A stretch of 64,000 nucleotides of DNA, from assembly GCF_041206865.1 (NCBI RefSeq), contig NZ_JBGEDP010000001.1, forward strand, positions 124,001 to 188,000, given 5' to 3'. Both the position numbers and the translations under genes were made by a program. Below are positions 35,342 through 47,687 of the stretch, piece after piece; position 1 is the first letter of the stretch; each line of letters begins with the position of its first letter. The notes beneath the pieces were generated by a model. It searched no databases. It saw only the letters and a program-made list of their open reading frames with translations, and was not told where the DNA came from. Source of the DNA: Mycobacterium sp. HUMS_12744610 (GTDB taxonomy: Bacteria > Actinomycetota > Actinomycetes > Mycobacteriales > Mycobacteriaceae).

Positions 35342-36888
35342 GCCCGGGAGCTCCGCAGCTGATGTCCCCGTGCGGTCAGGCAGTGACCGTCCTCCAACCG
35401 CCATTGCCACCCGTGCAGGTTGCAGGTCAGCGTGTCGCCTTCCACCACACCGAATTTGGAGAGGTCGGCCTTGAGGTGGGGGCAACGGCGCTGAACCTGC
35501 CAGCCCTCCATCGTGACCGACGCGGAGTCGTCGTGCGTCTCGGCGAACCATCCGTCGGCGTAGGCGATCCGCTCGTCGGTCAGGCACTTGAAGAACGTGT
35601 ACAGGTATTCGTTGTAGCCGCCGATCCGCCATGCCGTGAAGCGGGTCGACAAGAAGATGGTGTTGACCCAGTCCGGTTCCCGGTCGCGCAGCACGGTGCG
35701 CACCAGTTCGGGGGCGATCGTGAAGCCGTAGCGGGCTTTTTCGTCGGGAATCCGCTCGCGCACAGTTCTTTTGGGGAAGTCCAGGATCACCGTCTCGGAG
35801 CCCATCGCCAGCTCGACGGGATAGCCGATGCCGTCGCAGATCTCGTCGCTGGCCAGCATGATGGGCTCGAACAGCGCGCGCAGCGGCTCCAGCAGCGGCT
35901 CCCCGGTGGCGGGTGCCCAACCCGCCCGCTCCGCGGCGATGACCGGCGCCATCCGCTCGGCGTAGTCGGCGATGTAGTCCGCCTTGCCGGTGGTGAAGAT
36001 TGCCTCGAGTTGGTCGTCGGGCAGCGGGTGGCGCATCGATTCGAGCGTCGCGCCGGAGAACTCGGCGGTCGAACCGGGGATCATCAGCAGGCCGCGGTCG
36101 TGCCCGTTGCTGCGCATCTGCTCGAGGAACACCATCTGGTCGGGGAAGATGTTGGCCGGGTCGCGGCCGTCGTCGTTGAGGTGGCGCAACTCGGGGTCGA
36201 GGAAGCAGGGCGGACCCGCGGACGGCACCACCCACGTCGCCCCGACCTGGGCGATGTACTGGCGCGCCCGGTCCATCCCCCGCTGCCTCTTCTGGACGGC
36301 GAACGACTCCTTGGCCCGCGCCGGCATGTCGTAGACCATCGGGTACCAGATGGCCCCGGAGTACTGCAGCATGTGCACGTCGACGTGGCCGAATTCGCTT
36401 GCCAGCACGTCCAAGTCGATCGGACGGGCGTCGTTCATGTTGAAAACCGTTGTGGTGCCGTCGGAAACCACCAGCGCCGAGTCGCCGATCGGGCCGTCGG
36501 CGGGAGCCCGCAGGGCGATGATCATCACGTCGAGGTCGCCCTTGGGCCCGCCGACCCGGTGCTTGACGGAGTCGACGGTCTCGAAGAACCGGTGAAAGCC
36601 CAGCTTTTCCAACTCGTTGCGCAGGTCGGGGACCGGGAAGTCCGGCAACAGCACCACCGCGTCCTTGTTGACGTGCTCCCGCAGGTTCGCCGCGTCGAAG
36701 TGGTCCTTGTGCAGGTGGGAGACGTACAGGTAGTCGCAGTCGCCGAGCGCGTCCCAGTCCAGCGCGCTGTTGTCGGGGAACGGGAACCACGAGGCGAAGT
36801 AGGCGGGGTTGACCCACGGGTCGCACAGGATGCTGCCCGCTTGGGTCCGGATCAGAAACCCGGCGTGGCCGACGCTGGTGACCTGCAC
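35338..36888 (-). CDS. Metallo-beta-lactamase-fold / Rieske [2Fe-2S] protein (Rv3818-like)
   Basis: 516 residues, the length of M. tuberculosis Rv3818. The N-terminal 300 residues are a UlaG-type metallo-beta-lactamase fold with the metal motif SHLHKDH at about 57-63 and CDPWVNPAYFASWFPFPD. A linker follows, and residues of about 430-505 form a Rieske domain with cluster ligands in RRCPHLKAD and CNLHGWQW. The combination resembles CMP-Neu5Ac-hydroxylase-like proteins, so a Rieske-dependent oxidation of a bound substrate is possible, but the substrate is unknown. It begins 142 bp from the divergent acyltransferase gene and is coupled to the Rv3819-like gene. Confidence 0.88.
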   Translation of the reverse strand: MQVTSVGHAGFLIRTQAGSILCDPWVNPAYFASWFPFPDNSALDWDALGDCDYLYVSHLHKDHFDAANLREHVNKDAVVLLPDFPVPDLRNELEKLGFHRFFETVDSVKHRVGGPKGDLDVMIIALRAPADGPIGDSALVVSDGTTTVFNMNDARPIDLDVLASEFGHVDVHMLQYSGAIWYPMVYDMPARAKESFAVQKRQRGMDRARQYIAQVGATWVVPSAGPPCFLDPELRHLNDDGRDPANIFPDQMVFLEQMRSNGHDRGLLMIPGSTAEFSGATLESMRHPLPDDQLEAIFTTGKADYIADYAERMAPVIAAERAGWAPATGEPLLEPLRALFEPIMLASDEICDGIGYPVELAMGSETVILDFPKRTVRERIPDEKARYGFTIAPELVRTVLRDREPDWVNTIFLSTRFTAWRIGGYNEYLYTFFKCLTDERIAYADGWFAETHDDSASVTMEGWQVQRRCPHLKADLSKFGVVEGDTLTCNLHGWQWRLEDGHCLTARGHQLRSSRA

Positions 36889-37030
36889 AAATTCCCTTCG
36901 ACGGTGGTTGAGGGTACGGCTCGTTAGCCCCCGAGCTTAGCGCGCGGGCCCATCTTCGGCCCGCCGCGATCGTCGGGCTCTTTCTGGCAGTTCGGGCGGC
37001 GCACGGCCGGGCGCACTAGGCTGGAATGCT

Positions 37031-37798
37031 GTGGAACCGGCATACGGGACTGTCATCCAGCTTGCCCGCCTGGTATGGCGGATGCAGGGCCTGAACATCA
37101 CCGTCACGGGTGTCGAGAACCTGGCGGCCAGCGGCGGCGCCGTGGTGGCGATCAACCACACCAGCTACCTCGATTTCATGTTCGCGGGCCTGCCCGCCTA
37201 CCGGCAGGGACTGGGCCGCAAAGTGCGGTTCATGGCCAAGCAGGAGGTTTTCGACCACTCGATCACCGGGCCGATCATGCGCAGCCTCCGCCACATCCCG
37301 GTGGACCGGCAGCAGGGCGCCGCCTCCTACGAGGCCGCCGTGCGGAACCTCAAGGATGGCGAGCTGGTCGGCGTCTATCCCGAGGCCACCATCAGCCGCA
37401 GCTTCGAGATCAAGGAGTTCAAGACGGGGGCCGCGCGGATGGCGGTCGAGGCCGGGGTGCCGATCGTCCCCCACATCGTCTGGGGGGCGCAGCGGATCTG
37501 GACCAAGGGGCATCCCAAGAAGCTGTGGCGCCCCAAGGTGCCGATCACGGTGCTCGTCGGCGAACCGATCGAGCCGACGCTGGGCGTGGCCGAGCTGAAC
37601 GGCCTGCTGCACTCGCGCATGCAGCACCTGCTGGAGCGGGCGCAGGAGGAATACGGACCCCACCCGGCCGGCGAGTTCTGGGTGCCGCGCCGGCTGGGTG
37701 GCAGCGCCCCGTCTCTGGCCGAGGCGGCCCGGATGGACGCCGAGGAGGTGGCGGCGAGGGCGGCGCGCCGCGCCGGGGACGCGGATGGGCCGGTCTGA
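37031..37798 (+). CDS. PlsC-type 1-acylglycerol-3-phosphate acyltransferase, first of three
   Basis: 255 residues (Rv3816c-like). The acyltransferase motif I HxxxxD is NHTSYLDF at about 37-44. The motif around LVGVYPEATISRSFEIKEFKTGAA replaces the usual EGTR. VPIVPHIVWGAQRIWTKG is the C-terminal block. Such enzymes acylate lysophosphatidic acid or related lipids at the membrane. Start is a GTG. The stop TGA shares its last base with the ATG of the next paralogue. Confidence 0.87.
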   Translation: MEPAYGTVIQLARLVWRMQGLNITVTGVENLAASGGAVVAINHTSYLDFMFAGLPAYRQGLGRKVRFMAKQEVFDHSITGPIMRSLRHIPVDRQQGAASYEAAVRNLKDGELVGVYPEATISRSFEIKEFKTGAARMAVEAGVPIVPHIVWGAQRIWTKGHPKKLWRPKVPITVLVGEPIEPTLGVAELNGLLHSRMQHLLERAQEEYGPHPAGEFWVPRRLGGSAPSLAEAARMDAEEVAARAARRAGDADGPV

Positions 37799-38553
37799 TG
37801 GCGGAGCCGACGTTCCGCATCCTGGAGATCCTGGCCCAGCTGATGGTTCTGGCCACCGGCACCCGCATCACCTACAGCGGCGAGGAGAACATCCCGGATC
37901 GGGGCGGGGCCGTGGTGGCCATCAACCACACCAGCTACGTCGACTTCCTGCCCGCCGCGCTGGCCGTGCACCGGCGCCGCCGCCGGCTGAGGTTCATGAT
38001 CAAAGCCGAGATGCAGGACGTGAAGGTGGTGAACTTCCTGATCAAGCGCACCCGGACCATTCCGGTGGACCGGCACGCGGGGGCGGGAGCCTACGCCGTC
38101 GCCGTGCAGCAGCTCCGCGAAGGCGAGCTGGTCGGGGTGTATCCGGAGGCCACCATCAGCCGTAGCTTCGAGCTCAAGGAGTTCAAGACCGGCGCGGCCC
38201 GCATGGCCGGGGAGGCCGGGGTGCCGATCGTGCCGGTCATCGTCTGGGGGGCGCAGCGGATTTGGACCAAGGACCGGCCGCGACAGCTGGGCCGCAACCA
38301 CGTGCCCGTCGACGTGCGGGTCGGTGCACCGCTGCGGGCGGACGCCGACGTCGCCGAGACCGGTGCGGCGCTGCGCGCGGCGATGACTAGGCTGCTGCAT
38401 CAGGCCCAGGAGCGCTACCCGCACGAGCCCGGGGCGCACTGGGTGCCGCACCGGCTGGGCGGCGGCGCGCCGACCCCGGCCGAGGCGGCCCGGATCGAGG
38501 CCGCCGAGGCGGCCGCCCGGGCCGAGGGTCGTTCGCCCGGTCAGAGGCGATAA
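37798..38553 (+). CDS. PlsC-type acyltransferase, second of three
   Basis: 251 residues (Rv3815c-like). NHTSYVDF is the catalytic motif, followed by LRFMIKAEM, IPVDRHAGAG, GELVGVYPEATISRSFELKEF and VPIVPVIVWGAQRIWTKDR. It differs from the first copy mainly in the N-terminus and in the region between motifs, suggesting a different acyl or acceptor preference. It overlaps the first copy by one base. Confidence 0.87.
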   Translation: MAEPTFRILEILAQLMVLATGTRITYSGEENIPDRGGAVVAINHTSYVDFLPAALAVHRRRRRLRFMIKAEMQDVKVVNFLIKRTRTIPVDRHAGAGAYAVAVQQLREGELVGVYPEATISRSFELKEFKTGAARMAGEAGVPIVPVIVWGAQRIWTKDRPRQLGRNHVPVDVRVGAPLRADADVAETGAALRAAMTRLLHQAQERYPHEPGAHWVPHRLGGGAPTPAEAARIEAAEAAARAEGRSPGQRR

Positions 38554-38568
38554 CAGGGGGAGAAACAG

Positions 38569-39354
38569 ATGGCCGAACCGTTTTTTCGTTTCGCGGAGAC
38601 GATCGTCCCGCCCGTCGTGGCGATGAACGGGACGAAGATCACCTACCAGGGGCTGGAGCACATCCCGGCGGCGGGCGGGGCGCTGGTCGCCCTCAACCAC
38701 ACCAGCTACCTGGACTGGCTGCCCGCGTCGCTGGCCGCCCACCGGCGCAAGCGGCGCCTGCGCTTCTTGATCAAGGCCGAGATGGCCGACGTGAAGGCTG
38801 TCGACTACGTCATCCGGCACGCCCGGCTGATCCCGGTGGACCGCCGCGACGGGCACGACGCCTACGCGGCGGCCGTCCGGTGCCTGCGCGAGGGCGAACT
38901 GGTCGGCGTGCACCCCGAGGCCACCATCAGCCGCAGCTACGAGCTGCGGGCATTCAAGACCGGCGCGGCCCGGATGGCGCTGGAGGCCCGGGTGCCGATC
39001 GTGCCGCTGATCGTCTGGGGGGCCCACCGGATCTGGCCCAAGGATCATCGCAAGAAGCTGTTCCGCAACAAGGTCCCGATCACCGTGGCGGCCGGCGCGC
39101 CGCTGCCGCCGCACGGGGACGTCGAGCAGCTCAACGCGGCGTTGCGGCACGCGATGAACTCGTTGCTGTACCGGGTCCAGGAGGAGTACCCGCACCCGGC
39201 GGGCGAATTCTGGGTGCCGCGCCGGCTGGGCGGCGGCGCGCCCACCCAGGACGACTCCCGGGCGATGCGGGCGGCCGAGCTGCGGGCTCGGGCGCAGCGG
39301 TACGGGCACGACGGCGTGACGCCACCGGGGCGCGCGCAAGACGGCATCCACTGA
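38569..39354 (+). CDS. PlsC-type acyltransferase, third of three
   Basis: 261 residues (Rv3814c-like). NHTSYLDWLP carries the catalytic His/Asp, then LRFLIKAEMADVKAVDYVIRHARLIPVDR, LVGVHPEATISRSYELRAF and VPIVPLIVWGAHRIWPKDH. The start is preceded by GGGGGAG. Fifteen bp separate it from the second copy and 30 bp from the HAD gene, so all four may be one transcript. Confidence 0.87.
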   Translation: MAEPFFRFAETIVPPVVAMNGTKITYQGLEHIPAAGGALVALNHTSYLDWLPASLAAHRRKRRLRFLIKAEMADVKAVDYVIRHARLIPVDRRDGHDAYAAAVRCLREGELVGVHPEATISRSYELRAFKTGAARMALEARVPIVPLIVWGAHRIWPKDHRKKLFRNKVPITVAAGAPLPPHGDVEQLNAALRHAMNSLLYRVQEEYPHPAGEFWVPRRLGGGAPTQDDSRAMRAAELRARAQRYGHDGVTPPGRAQDGIH

Positions 39355-39384
39355 CGACGGGCAGATCCTCCCGGTGACCCAACA

Positions 39385-40200
39385 ATGACACTGCCGGCGC
39401 TCATCGCCTGTGACGTCGACGGCACCCTGTTGGACGACGACGAGACCATCAGGCCCCGCACCCGCGACGCGGTGCGGGCCGCGGTAGCCGGCGGCGCGCA
39501 GTTCGTGCTGGCGACCGGCCGCCCGCCGCGCTGGATACGCCCGGTGGTCGACGAGCTGGGTTTCGCGCCGATGGCGGTGTGCGCCAACGGTTCGGTCATC
39601 TACGACCCGGGCAGCGACCGGGTGGTCTCGGCGCGCACGCTCGGCGTCGACACCCTCGCCGAGCTGGCCGAGCTCGCCACCCGGGTGCTCCCCGGCGCCG
39701 GGCTGGCCGTCGAACGGATCGGGGAACGCGCCCACGACACGGCGACCCCGCAGTTCATCAGCTCGCCGGGGTACGAGCACGCGTGGCTGAATCCGGACAA
39801 CACCGAGGTGTCGATCGAGGACCTGCTCAGCGCCCCGGCGATCAAGTTGCTGATCCGCCGCGCCGGTGCCCGCAGCGCCGACATGGCCGCCGCCCTGGCC
39901 AGGCACGTCGGCATCGAGGGCGACATCACCTACTCCACCGACAACGGCCTGGTCGAGATCATGCCGCTGGGGATCAGCAAGGCCACCGGCGTCGAGGAGC
40001 TCGCCAGGGCGTCGGAGATCGTCAGCGGCGAGGTGCTGGCGTTCGGCGACATGCCCAACGACCTGCCCCTGTTGCGGTGGGCCGGTCATGGCGTGGCGAT
40101 GGGCAACGCCCATCCCGAGGTGCTCGCCGCCGCCGACGAGATCACCGCGCCCAACAGCGACGACGGCGTGGGCCGGGTGCTGGAACGCTGGTGGCTCTGA
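39385..40200 (+). CDS. HAD-superfamily Cof-type phosphatase (Rv3813c-like)
   Basis: 271 residues. Motif I is ACDVDGTLLDDDET at 8-21 (nucleophile Asp), motif II is LATGRPPRWIRP, and the C-terminal motif IV is LAFGDMPNDLPLLRWAGHGVAMGNA. This is the Cof/type IIB HAD layout, acting on small phosphorylated metabolites such as sugar phosphates or flavin mononucleotide; the substrate is unknown. It converges on the amidase gene with a 3-bp gap. In M. tuberculosis PE_PGRS62 lies between them; it is absent here. Confidence 0.88.
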   Translation: MTLPALIACDVDGTLLDDDETIRPRTRDAVRAAVAGGAQFVLATGRPPRWIRPVVDELGFAPMAVCANGSVIYDPGSDRVVSARTLGVDTLAELAELATRVLPGAGLAVERIGERAHDTATPQFISSPGYEHAWLNPDNTEVSIEDLLSAPAIKLLIRRAGARSADMAAALARHVGIEGDITYSTDNGLVEIMPLGISKATGVEELARASEIVSGEVLAFGDMPNDLPLLRWAGHGVAMGNAHPEVLAAADEITAPNSDDGVGRVLERWWL

Positions 40201-40203
40201 CGG

Positions 40204-41859
40204 CTACATGGGCGGGTGGGCCGGCAGCGAGAAGTGTTCGGGCGGCACCTCCGGCCCGCTCGGGGCCTGGGACGACGAGGGACTCGACAGCGGCGTGGTG
40301 ATGCCATCGACGACTTCGGTGACGTCGCCGGTGAGGCGCTCGAAGTTCAGGGTTCCGTGCACGAAGTTCTGCGTGATCCGCAGGGGCTCCTGGATTTCCG
40401 CGCTCGTCGGCAGCCCCAGCGGTCCCCGCTCGTAGCTCAGCGAGGCCCAGGCGTCGTAGATCGCGCCCGTGACGGGCTGGGGGCCGGTCACCGGTGACCA
40501 GTACATCGCGCCTCTGGCGAACGTGGCGAAGCGGGCGCCGCCCTCGGCGTCGCCCTCCGGCGACGTTGGCGCCCCCAGCACGCTCTTCATCCCGCCGAGC
40601 TCCTGCCAGTGCTCATAGATGGCGCCGCCCTCCAGCGCCTTGATCAGCTCCTCGGGCGGGTCGTAGAAATGCGATGCGATGTCGCGGATCTCGTCCATCA
40701 GCGCGTAGGCGGCGTTGCCCGGGCAGTCGGTGTTGCCGACATCGCGATGGGTGAAAATGGTGGGAAGGTCGGCGACCGCGCCGGCCGGGAACGTGGTGTA
40801 GTGACTGCCCGCCGACTCGAGCGCGACCGTGCTCTTGGGGTCTACGCCGTCCATACCGAGGCGCCAGCCGAGCAGCCGGCCGACGGTGCGGAGCTGGATC
40901 GGCGTCGGGGGCACGTCGTCGAAGTTGCCGATCATCGCCACACCCCAGGTGTTGCGGTTGAACCCGCCGGTGTGGAATGCCTCGACGGGCTTGGTCAGGC
41001 CCCCGGCGCTGCCCTCGAACACCTGGCCGTATTTGTCGACCAGCGCGTTGTAGGCGATGTCGCACCAGCCCAGCGTCTTGGCGTGGTAGGTGTAGATGGC
41101 TTTGACGATGCCGGCCGACTCCAGCGGGGAGTAGTCGTTGCTGCCGGCTGTGTGGTGGAGCACCGCGGCCCGAACCCCGTTGTCGTACTGGGGGGTTCCG
41201 CAGCGCAGGGATTCGTCGGCGCCCCACTCGGCCCGGCTGATGATCGGCGGCGCCTGGCCCGGCATCAGGACACCCGACGGCGGCGCCCACTGGTTCTCCG
41301 CCGGCGCTTGCGGCGGGGAGATCAGGACCGCGGAGATGTTCTGCCCGAAGCTGTGCTCCGTGGACGCCGGTTTGTAGCCCAGGCCGCGGTCCGGGGGCAC
41401 AATCGGCGCCGCCGGCGCCCGGGTCACCGCCGCGTCGATCGGGCGGGTGACCGCGATCTGCACCGTCGTGGTGGTGCCGACGAAGACGGGATCGGTGCTG
41501 CGGGGCCCCTCGCTGGCACCGTCGCCGTCCGCCGGCGGGTGGTCGGGAGCCGAGGTCTGGTAGTCGGCCTGGTACCACGGGCCCCACGATCCGTCGGGCC
41601 GCTTGGCGCGCACGCGGGTCGAGCTGCCCGCCAGGTCGCCGGTCAGCGCGACCAGCGAGAACGGGGTGTCCTGCGTGAGTTCGCGAACCGTGACACCGCC
41701 GCCGAGCCCGATCAGCGGCTGCTCGGCGAGCCGGGTCTCGCGGGCCGGCGGCGGGGCCGCGGCGTGCTGCGCTCGGACCACGTCGGCCACCGACGCGACG
41801 ATGACGGCGGTCGCCGCGAAAGCGCTGAGCAACATCGTGGGCGCGCGGCGGGACGACAC
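40204..41859 (-). CDS. Exported PGRP-type N-acetylmuramoyl-L-alanine amidase with LGFP repeats (Rv3811-like)
   Basis: About 551 residues from the GTG at 41859 (ATG at 41835 possible). Signal-like N-terminus LLSAFAATAVIVASVADVVRA, then a beta-rich region, and an amidase/peptidoglycan-recognition domain from about residue 205: IISRAEWGADESLR, AAVLHHTAGSNDYS (zinc His), and FTHRDVGNTDCPGNAAY (second His and Cys). LGFP-type repeats follow (IYEHWQELGGMKSVLGAPTS, IYDAWASLSYERGPLGLPTS), which bind the cell envelope. It should cleave or bind peptidoglycan outside the membrane. A large hairpin separates it from erp upstream. Confidence 0.88.
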   Translation of the reverse strand: MSSRRAPTMLLSAFAATAVIVASVADVVRAQHAAAPPPARETRLAEQPLIGLGGGVTVRELTQDTPFSLVALTGDLAGSSTRVRAKRPDGSWGPWYQADYQTSAPDHPPADGDGASEGPRSTDPVFVGTTTTVQIAVTRPIDAAVTRAPAAPIVPPDRGLGYKPASTEHSFGQNISAVLISPPQAPAENQWAPPSGVLMPGQAPPIISRAEWGADESLRCGTPQYDNGVRAAVLHHTAGSNDYSPLESAGIVKAIYTYHAKTLGWCDIAYNALVDKYGQVFEGSAGGLTKPVEAFHTGGFNRNTWGVAMIGNFDDVPPTPIQLRTVGRLLGWRLGMDGVDPKSTVALESAGSHYTTFPAGAVADLPTIFTHRDVGNTDCPGNAAYALMDEIRDIASHFYDPPEELIKALEGGAIYEHWQELGGMKSVLGAPTSPEGDAEGGARFATFARGAMYWSPVTGPQPVTGAIYDAWASLSYERGPLGLPTSAEIQEPLRITQNFVHGTLNFERLTGDVTEVVDGITTPLSSPSSSQAPSGPEVPPEHFSLPAHPPM

Positions 41860-41922
41860 GGGGCCGATGTTACGTGTGTTCCTATTGTTATTAATGTGAC
41901 GACACGGTGTGCGGGCGCAGAA

Positions 41923-41995
41923 AGCCCGGACATTCGACGGCACCGCAGAGCCACACAACTCTGCGGTGCCGTCAGGTGACAGGACTTTCCGGGCT
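41923..41995 (-). terminator. Nested hairpin downstream of erp
   Basis: A perfect 15-bp stem (GACGGCACCGCAGAG at 41936-41950 with its complement at 41959-41973, 8-base loop) is enclosed by an outer 8-bp stem, AGCCCGGA (41923-41930) with TCCGGGCT (41988-41995). It begins 1 bp past the erp stop, between erp and the amidase gene on the same strand. There is no U-tract, so this is an I-shaped terminator or processing structure. Confidence 0.75.
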
Positions 41996-41996
41996 C

Positions 41997-42935
41997 CTAG
42001 ACGGGAGGCGCCGCCGCCGGGACGGCCGCGGCCGCCGCGGGCAGGGCACCGGCGGCCGCGCCCGGCAGGGCACCTGCGGCACCCGGCAGGGCACCGGCCA
42101 CGCCGGGCAGGGCGCCGGCCGCACCCGGCAGGGCACCGGCGGCACCGGGCAGGGCACCGGCCGCGCCCGGCAGGGCACCGCCGCTCTGCTGGACCTGCTG
42201 CATGATCGCCGGCATCACCAGGCCCTTGATCAGGTCGATGGCCTGGCTGGCGCCCAGCTGGTTGGCGGCCTGCATCACGTCGTTGACCAGTCCGCCGCCG
42301 CCGCTGCTGCCCCCGGCGCCGGCCGGCATGCCGCCCAGCGTGGAGGGGTCACCGAGGATCGGGTAGGTCCCGTCGGCGCCGGGGTCCAGGCCGGCCGGCG
42401 TGCTGATCGGCACCTCGCCGGCCCCGCCGACGGGGCTCAGGCCCGGGGTGAGCCCGGCTGAGGGACTGGTGAGCCCGGCCGCGGGACTGGTCAGCCCGGG
42501 GGTGGTCAGCCCGCCGCCGGGCAGACCCCCGCCGGGCAGCCCCGGGGTCGTCGGCAACGCCGCGGCGGGCGCGAGTCCGGGCGCCGCGGGCGTCAGGCCC
42601 GGGCTGGTCAGGCCCGGGGTCGCCAGGCCGGGGCTGGTCAGGCCGGGCGTCGCCAGGCCCGGGGTCCCCAGGCCGGGCGTGGCCCCGGCGCCCCCGGTCA
42701 GCGCGGGCACCGGGGGCATGTTGACCCCGAACTGGGAAAGCCCCTGCGACAGCGCGCCCATCAGCTCGTTGGGCAGGTCGGAAATCATTGCGGCCTGCTT
42801 GAATTCGTGGTGCTCGGTCGGCTTGCTGCCCGATGTCGCCTCGTAGACCAGGAAGTATGCGCAAGGACTCGCCACTGCCAGGGCGGCGACCGCGCTCATG
42901 GCTGTCGAAAGCTTGCGTCGGCGTCGGTTCGGCAC
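41997..42935 (-). CDS. erp: Exported repetitive protein Erp
   Basis: 312 residues. Basic start MPNRRRRKLSTAMSAVAALAVASPCAYFLVYEATS is the signal/anchor. Residues 90-170 carry PGLTS/PGLATPG pentapeptide repeats, the variable region of Erp, and the C-terminal part contains a conserved segment (GGGGLVNDVMQAANQLGASQAIDLIKGLVMPAIMQQ-like) followed by a tandem GALPGAA tract. Erp is a surface protein needed for mycobacterial growth in the host; its repeat number varies by species. Start is GTG preceded by GAGGAGA. It is divergent from glf across 203 bp. Confidence 0.93.
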   Translation of the reverse strand: MPNRRRRKLSTAMSAVAALAVASPCAYFLVYEATSGSKPTEHHEFKQAAMISDLPNELMGALSQGLSQFGVNMPPVPALTGGAGATPGLGTPGLATPGLTSPGLATPGLTSPGLTPAAPGLAPAAALPTTPGLPGGGLPGGGLTTPGLTSPAAGLTSPSAGLTPGLSPVGGAGEVPISTPAGLDPGADGTYPILGDPSTLGGMPAGAGGSSGGGGLVNDVMQAANQLGASQAIDLIKGLVMPAIMQQVQQSGGALPGAAGALPGAAGALPGAAGALPGVAGALPGAAGALPGAAAGALPAAAAAVPAAAPPV

Positions 42936-43057
42936 GGAAGTCTCCTCAATCTAGCTATCTGTTGTTCGGCGCGTCCTGCCTTTGGATTCGGTCCGGCATG
43001 ACCCACACAGAGTCGATGGTACGAGTGGGAATGGTGTGACCAGAGTGGTGATATTGA

Positions 43058-46225
<3,168 letters not shown>

Positions 46226-46233
<8 letters not shown>

Positions 46234-46783
46234 CACCCGGCCGCGCGGCGAGGCGGCAGTCATCGTGGCCGCGCAGGCGGCGCTGGCCGGTCGGCCCGGG
46301 GTGCTGCCCGCGGCGCGCGCGCTGTCCCACTTCGGCGAGCACAGCATCGGCTGGCTGGCGGTGGCGTCGGCCGGGGCGGTCCTGTCCCCCGCAAGCCGGC
46401 GGTACCCCCAGCCGGGGCGCCGCCGGGAGTGGCTTCTCGCCGGCGCGGGGACGTTCGCGGCGCACGCCGCCGCGGTGCTGGTCAAACGGCTGGTGCGGCG
46501 GCAACGGCCGCATCACCCGGCCGTTGCGGTCAACGTCGGCACCCCCAGCCGGCTGAGCTTCCCGTCGGCGCACGCCACCTCCACGACGGCGGCGGCGATC
46601 CTGCTGGGCCGGGCCGGCGGGCTGCCTCCCGGGCTGTGCCCCGCGGTCCTGGTGCCGCCGATGGCGCTGTCGCGGATACTGCTCGGCGTGCACTATCCCA
46701 GCGACGTGGTTTTCGGCGTGGCGCTCGGCGCCGCGGTCGCCCGGCTTGCACTCTGGATCGATGGAGGTGTGCCGAATGAGTGA
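46226..46783 (+). CDS. PAP2-family phosphatase, decaprenylphosphoryl-5-phosphoribose phosphatase candidate (Rv3807c-like)
   Basis: 185 residues with about four membrane helices and the three PAP2 motifs: KRLVRRQRPHH, PSAHATSTTAAA and SRILLGVHYPSDVVFG. Its place between glfT2 and ubiA is the basis for proposing that it removes the 5-phosphate made by UbiA, giving decaprenylphosphoryl ribose; activity has been debated for Rv3807c. The start overlaps glfT2, and the stop overlaps ubiA by 8 bases. Confidence 0.88.
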
Positions 46784-47687
46784 GGACGTGGTGGTCGAAC
46801 CTCCGGGCAGCCTGATCACCGGGGTGGTCAGGGCGATGCGTCCGCGGCAGTGGGTCAAGAACGTGCTGGTGCTGGCCGCGCCGCTGGCCGCGCTGGGCGG
46901 TCCGCTGCACTACAACCACTACACCGAGGTGCTCACCAAGGCGTCGGTGGCGTTCGTGGTGTTCTGCCTGGCGGCCTCGTCGATCTACCTGATCAACGAC
47001 GTGCGCGACGTCGAGGCCGACCGCGAGCATCCCACCAAGCGGTTCCGGCCGATCGCGGCCGGTGTGGTGCCCGAGTGGCTGGCCTACGCCCTGGCCGTCG
47101 TCCTGGGGGTGGCCTCCCTGGCGCTCTCCTGGCTGGCGACGCCGAACCTGGCGCTGGTGATGGCCGTGTACCTGGCCATGCAGCTGGGCTACTGCTACGG
47201 CCTCAAACACCAAGCGGTGATCGACATCTGCATCGTGTCGTCGGGATTTCTGATCCGGGCCATCGCCGGCGGTGTGGCCGCCGAAATCCCGCTCTCGCAA
47301 TGGTTTCTGCTGATGATGGCATTCGGGTCGCTGTTCATGGTGGCCGGCAAGCGCTACGCCGAGCTGCAGGTCGCCGAGCGCACCGGGGCCCGGATCCGCA
47401 AGTCGCTGGAGAGCTACACCAGCACGTACCTGCGCTTCGTGTGGACCATGTCGGCCACCGCGGTGGTGGTCTGCTACGGGCTGTGGGCGTTCGAGCGCGA
47501 CCACCACTCCGGATCCTGGTTCGCGGTGTCGATGGTGCCGTTCACCATCGCGATCCTGCGCTACGCCGTGGACGTCGACGGCGGGCTGGCCGGGGAGCCC
47601 GAGGACATCGCGCTGCGCGACCGGGTGCTGCAGCTGCTGGCGCTGGCCTGGATCGCGACCGTCGGAGCCGCCGTTGCCTTCGGCTGA
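46776..47687 (+). CDS. ubiA: Decaprenyl-phosphate phosphoribosyltransferase UbiA (DPPR synthase)
   Basis: 303 residues, mostly transmembrane (about nine helices). Aspartate-rich motif INDVRDVEADREHPTKRFRPIA is the Mg/pyrophosphate site; a second acidic motif occurs in the C-terminal half. It joins decaprenyl phosphate and PRPP, the first step to the arabinose donor DPA. The ATG at 46776 follows GGAGG; upstream ATGs lie in the PAP2 gene. Mutations here are linked to ethambutol resistance in M. tuberculosis. Confidence 0.95.
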   Translation: MSEDVVVEPPGSLITGVVRAMRPRQWVKNVLVLAAPLAALGGPLHYNHYTEVLTKASVAFVVFCLAASSIYLINDVRDVEADREHPTKRFRPIAAGVVPEWLAYALAVVLGVASLALSWLATPNLALVMAVYLAMQLGYCYGLKHQAVIDICIVSSGFLIRAIAGGVAAEIPLSQWFLLMMAFGSLFMVAGKRYAELQVAERTGARIRKSLESYTSTYLRFVWTMSATAVVVCYGLWAFERDHHSGSWFAVSMVPFTIAILRYAVDVDGGLAGEPEDIALRDRVLQLLALAWIATVGAAVAFG

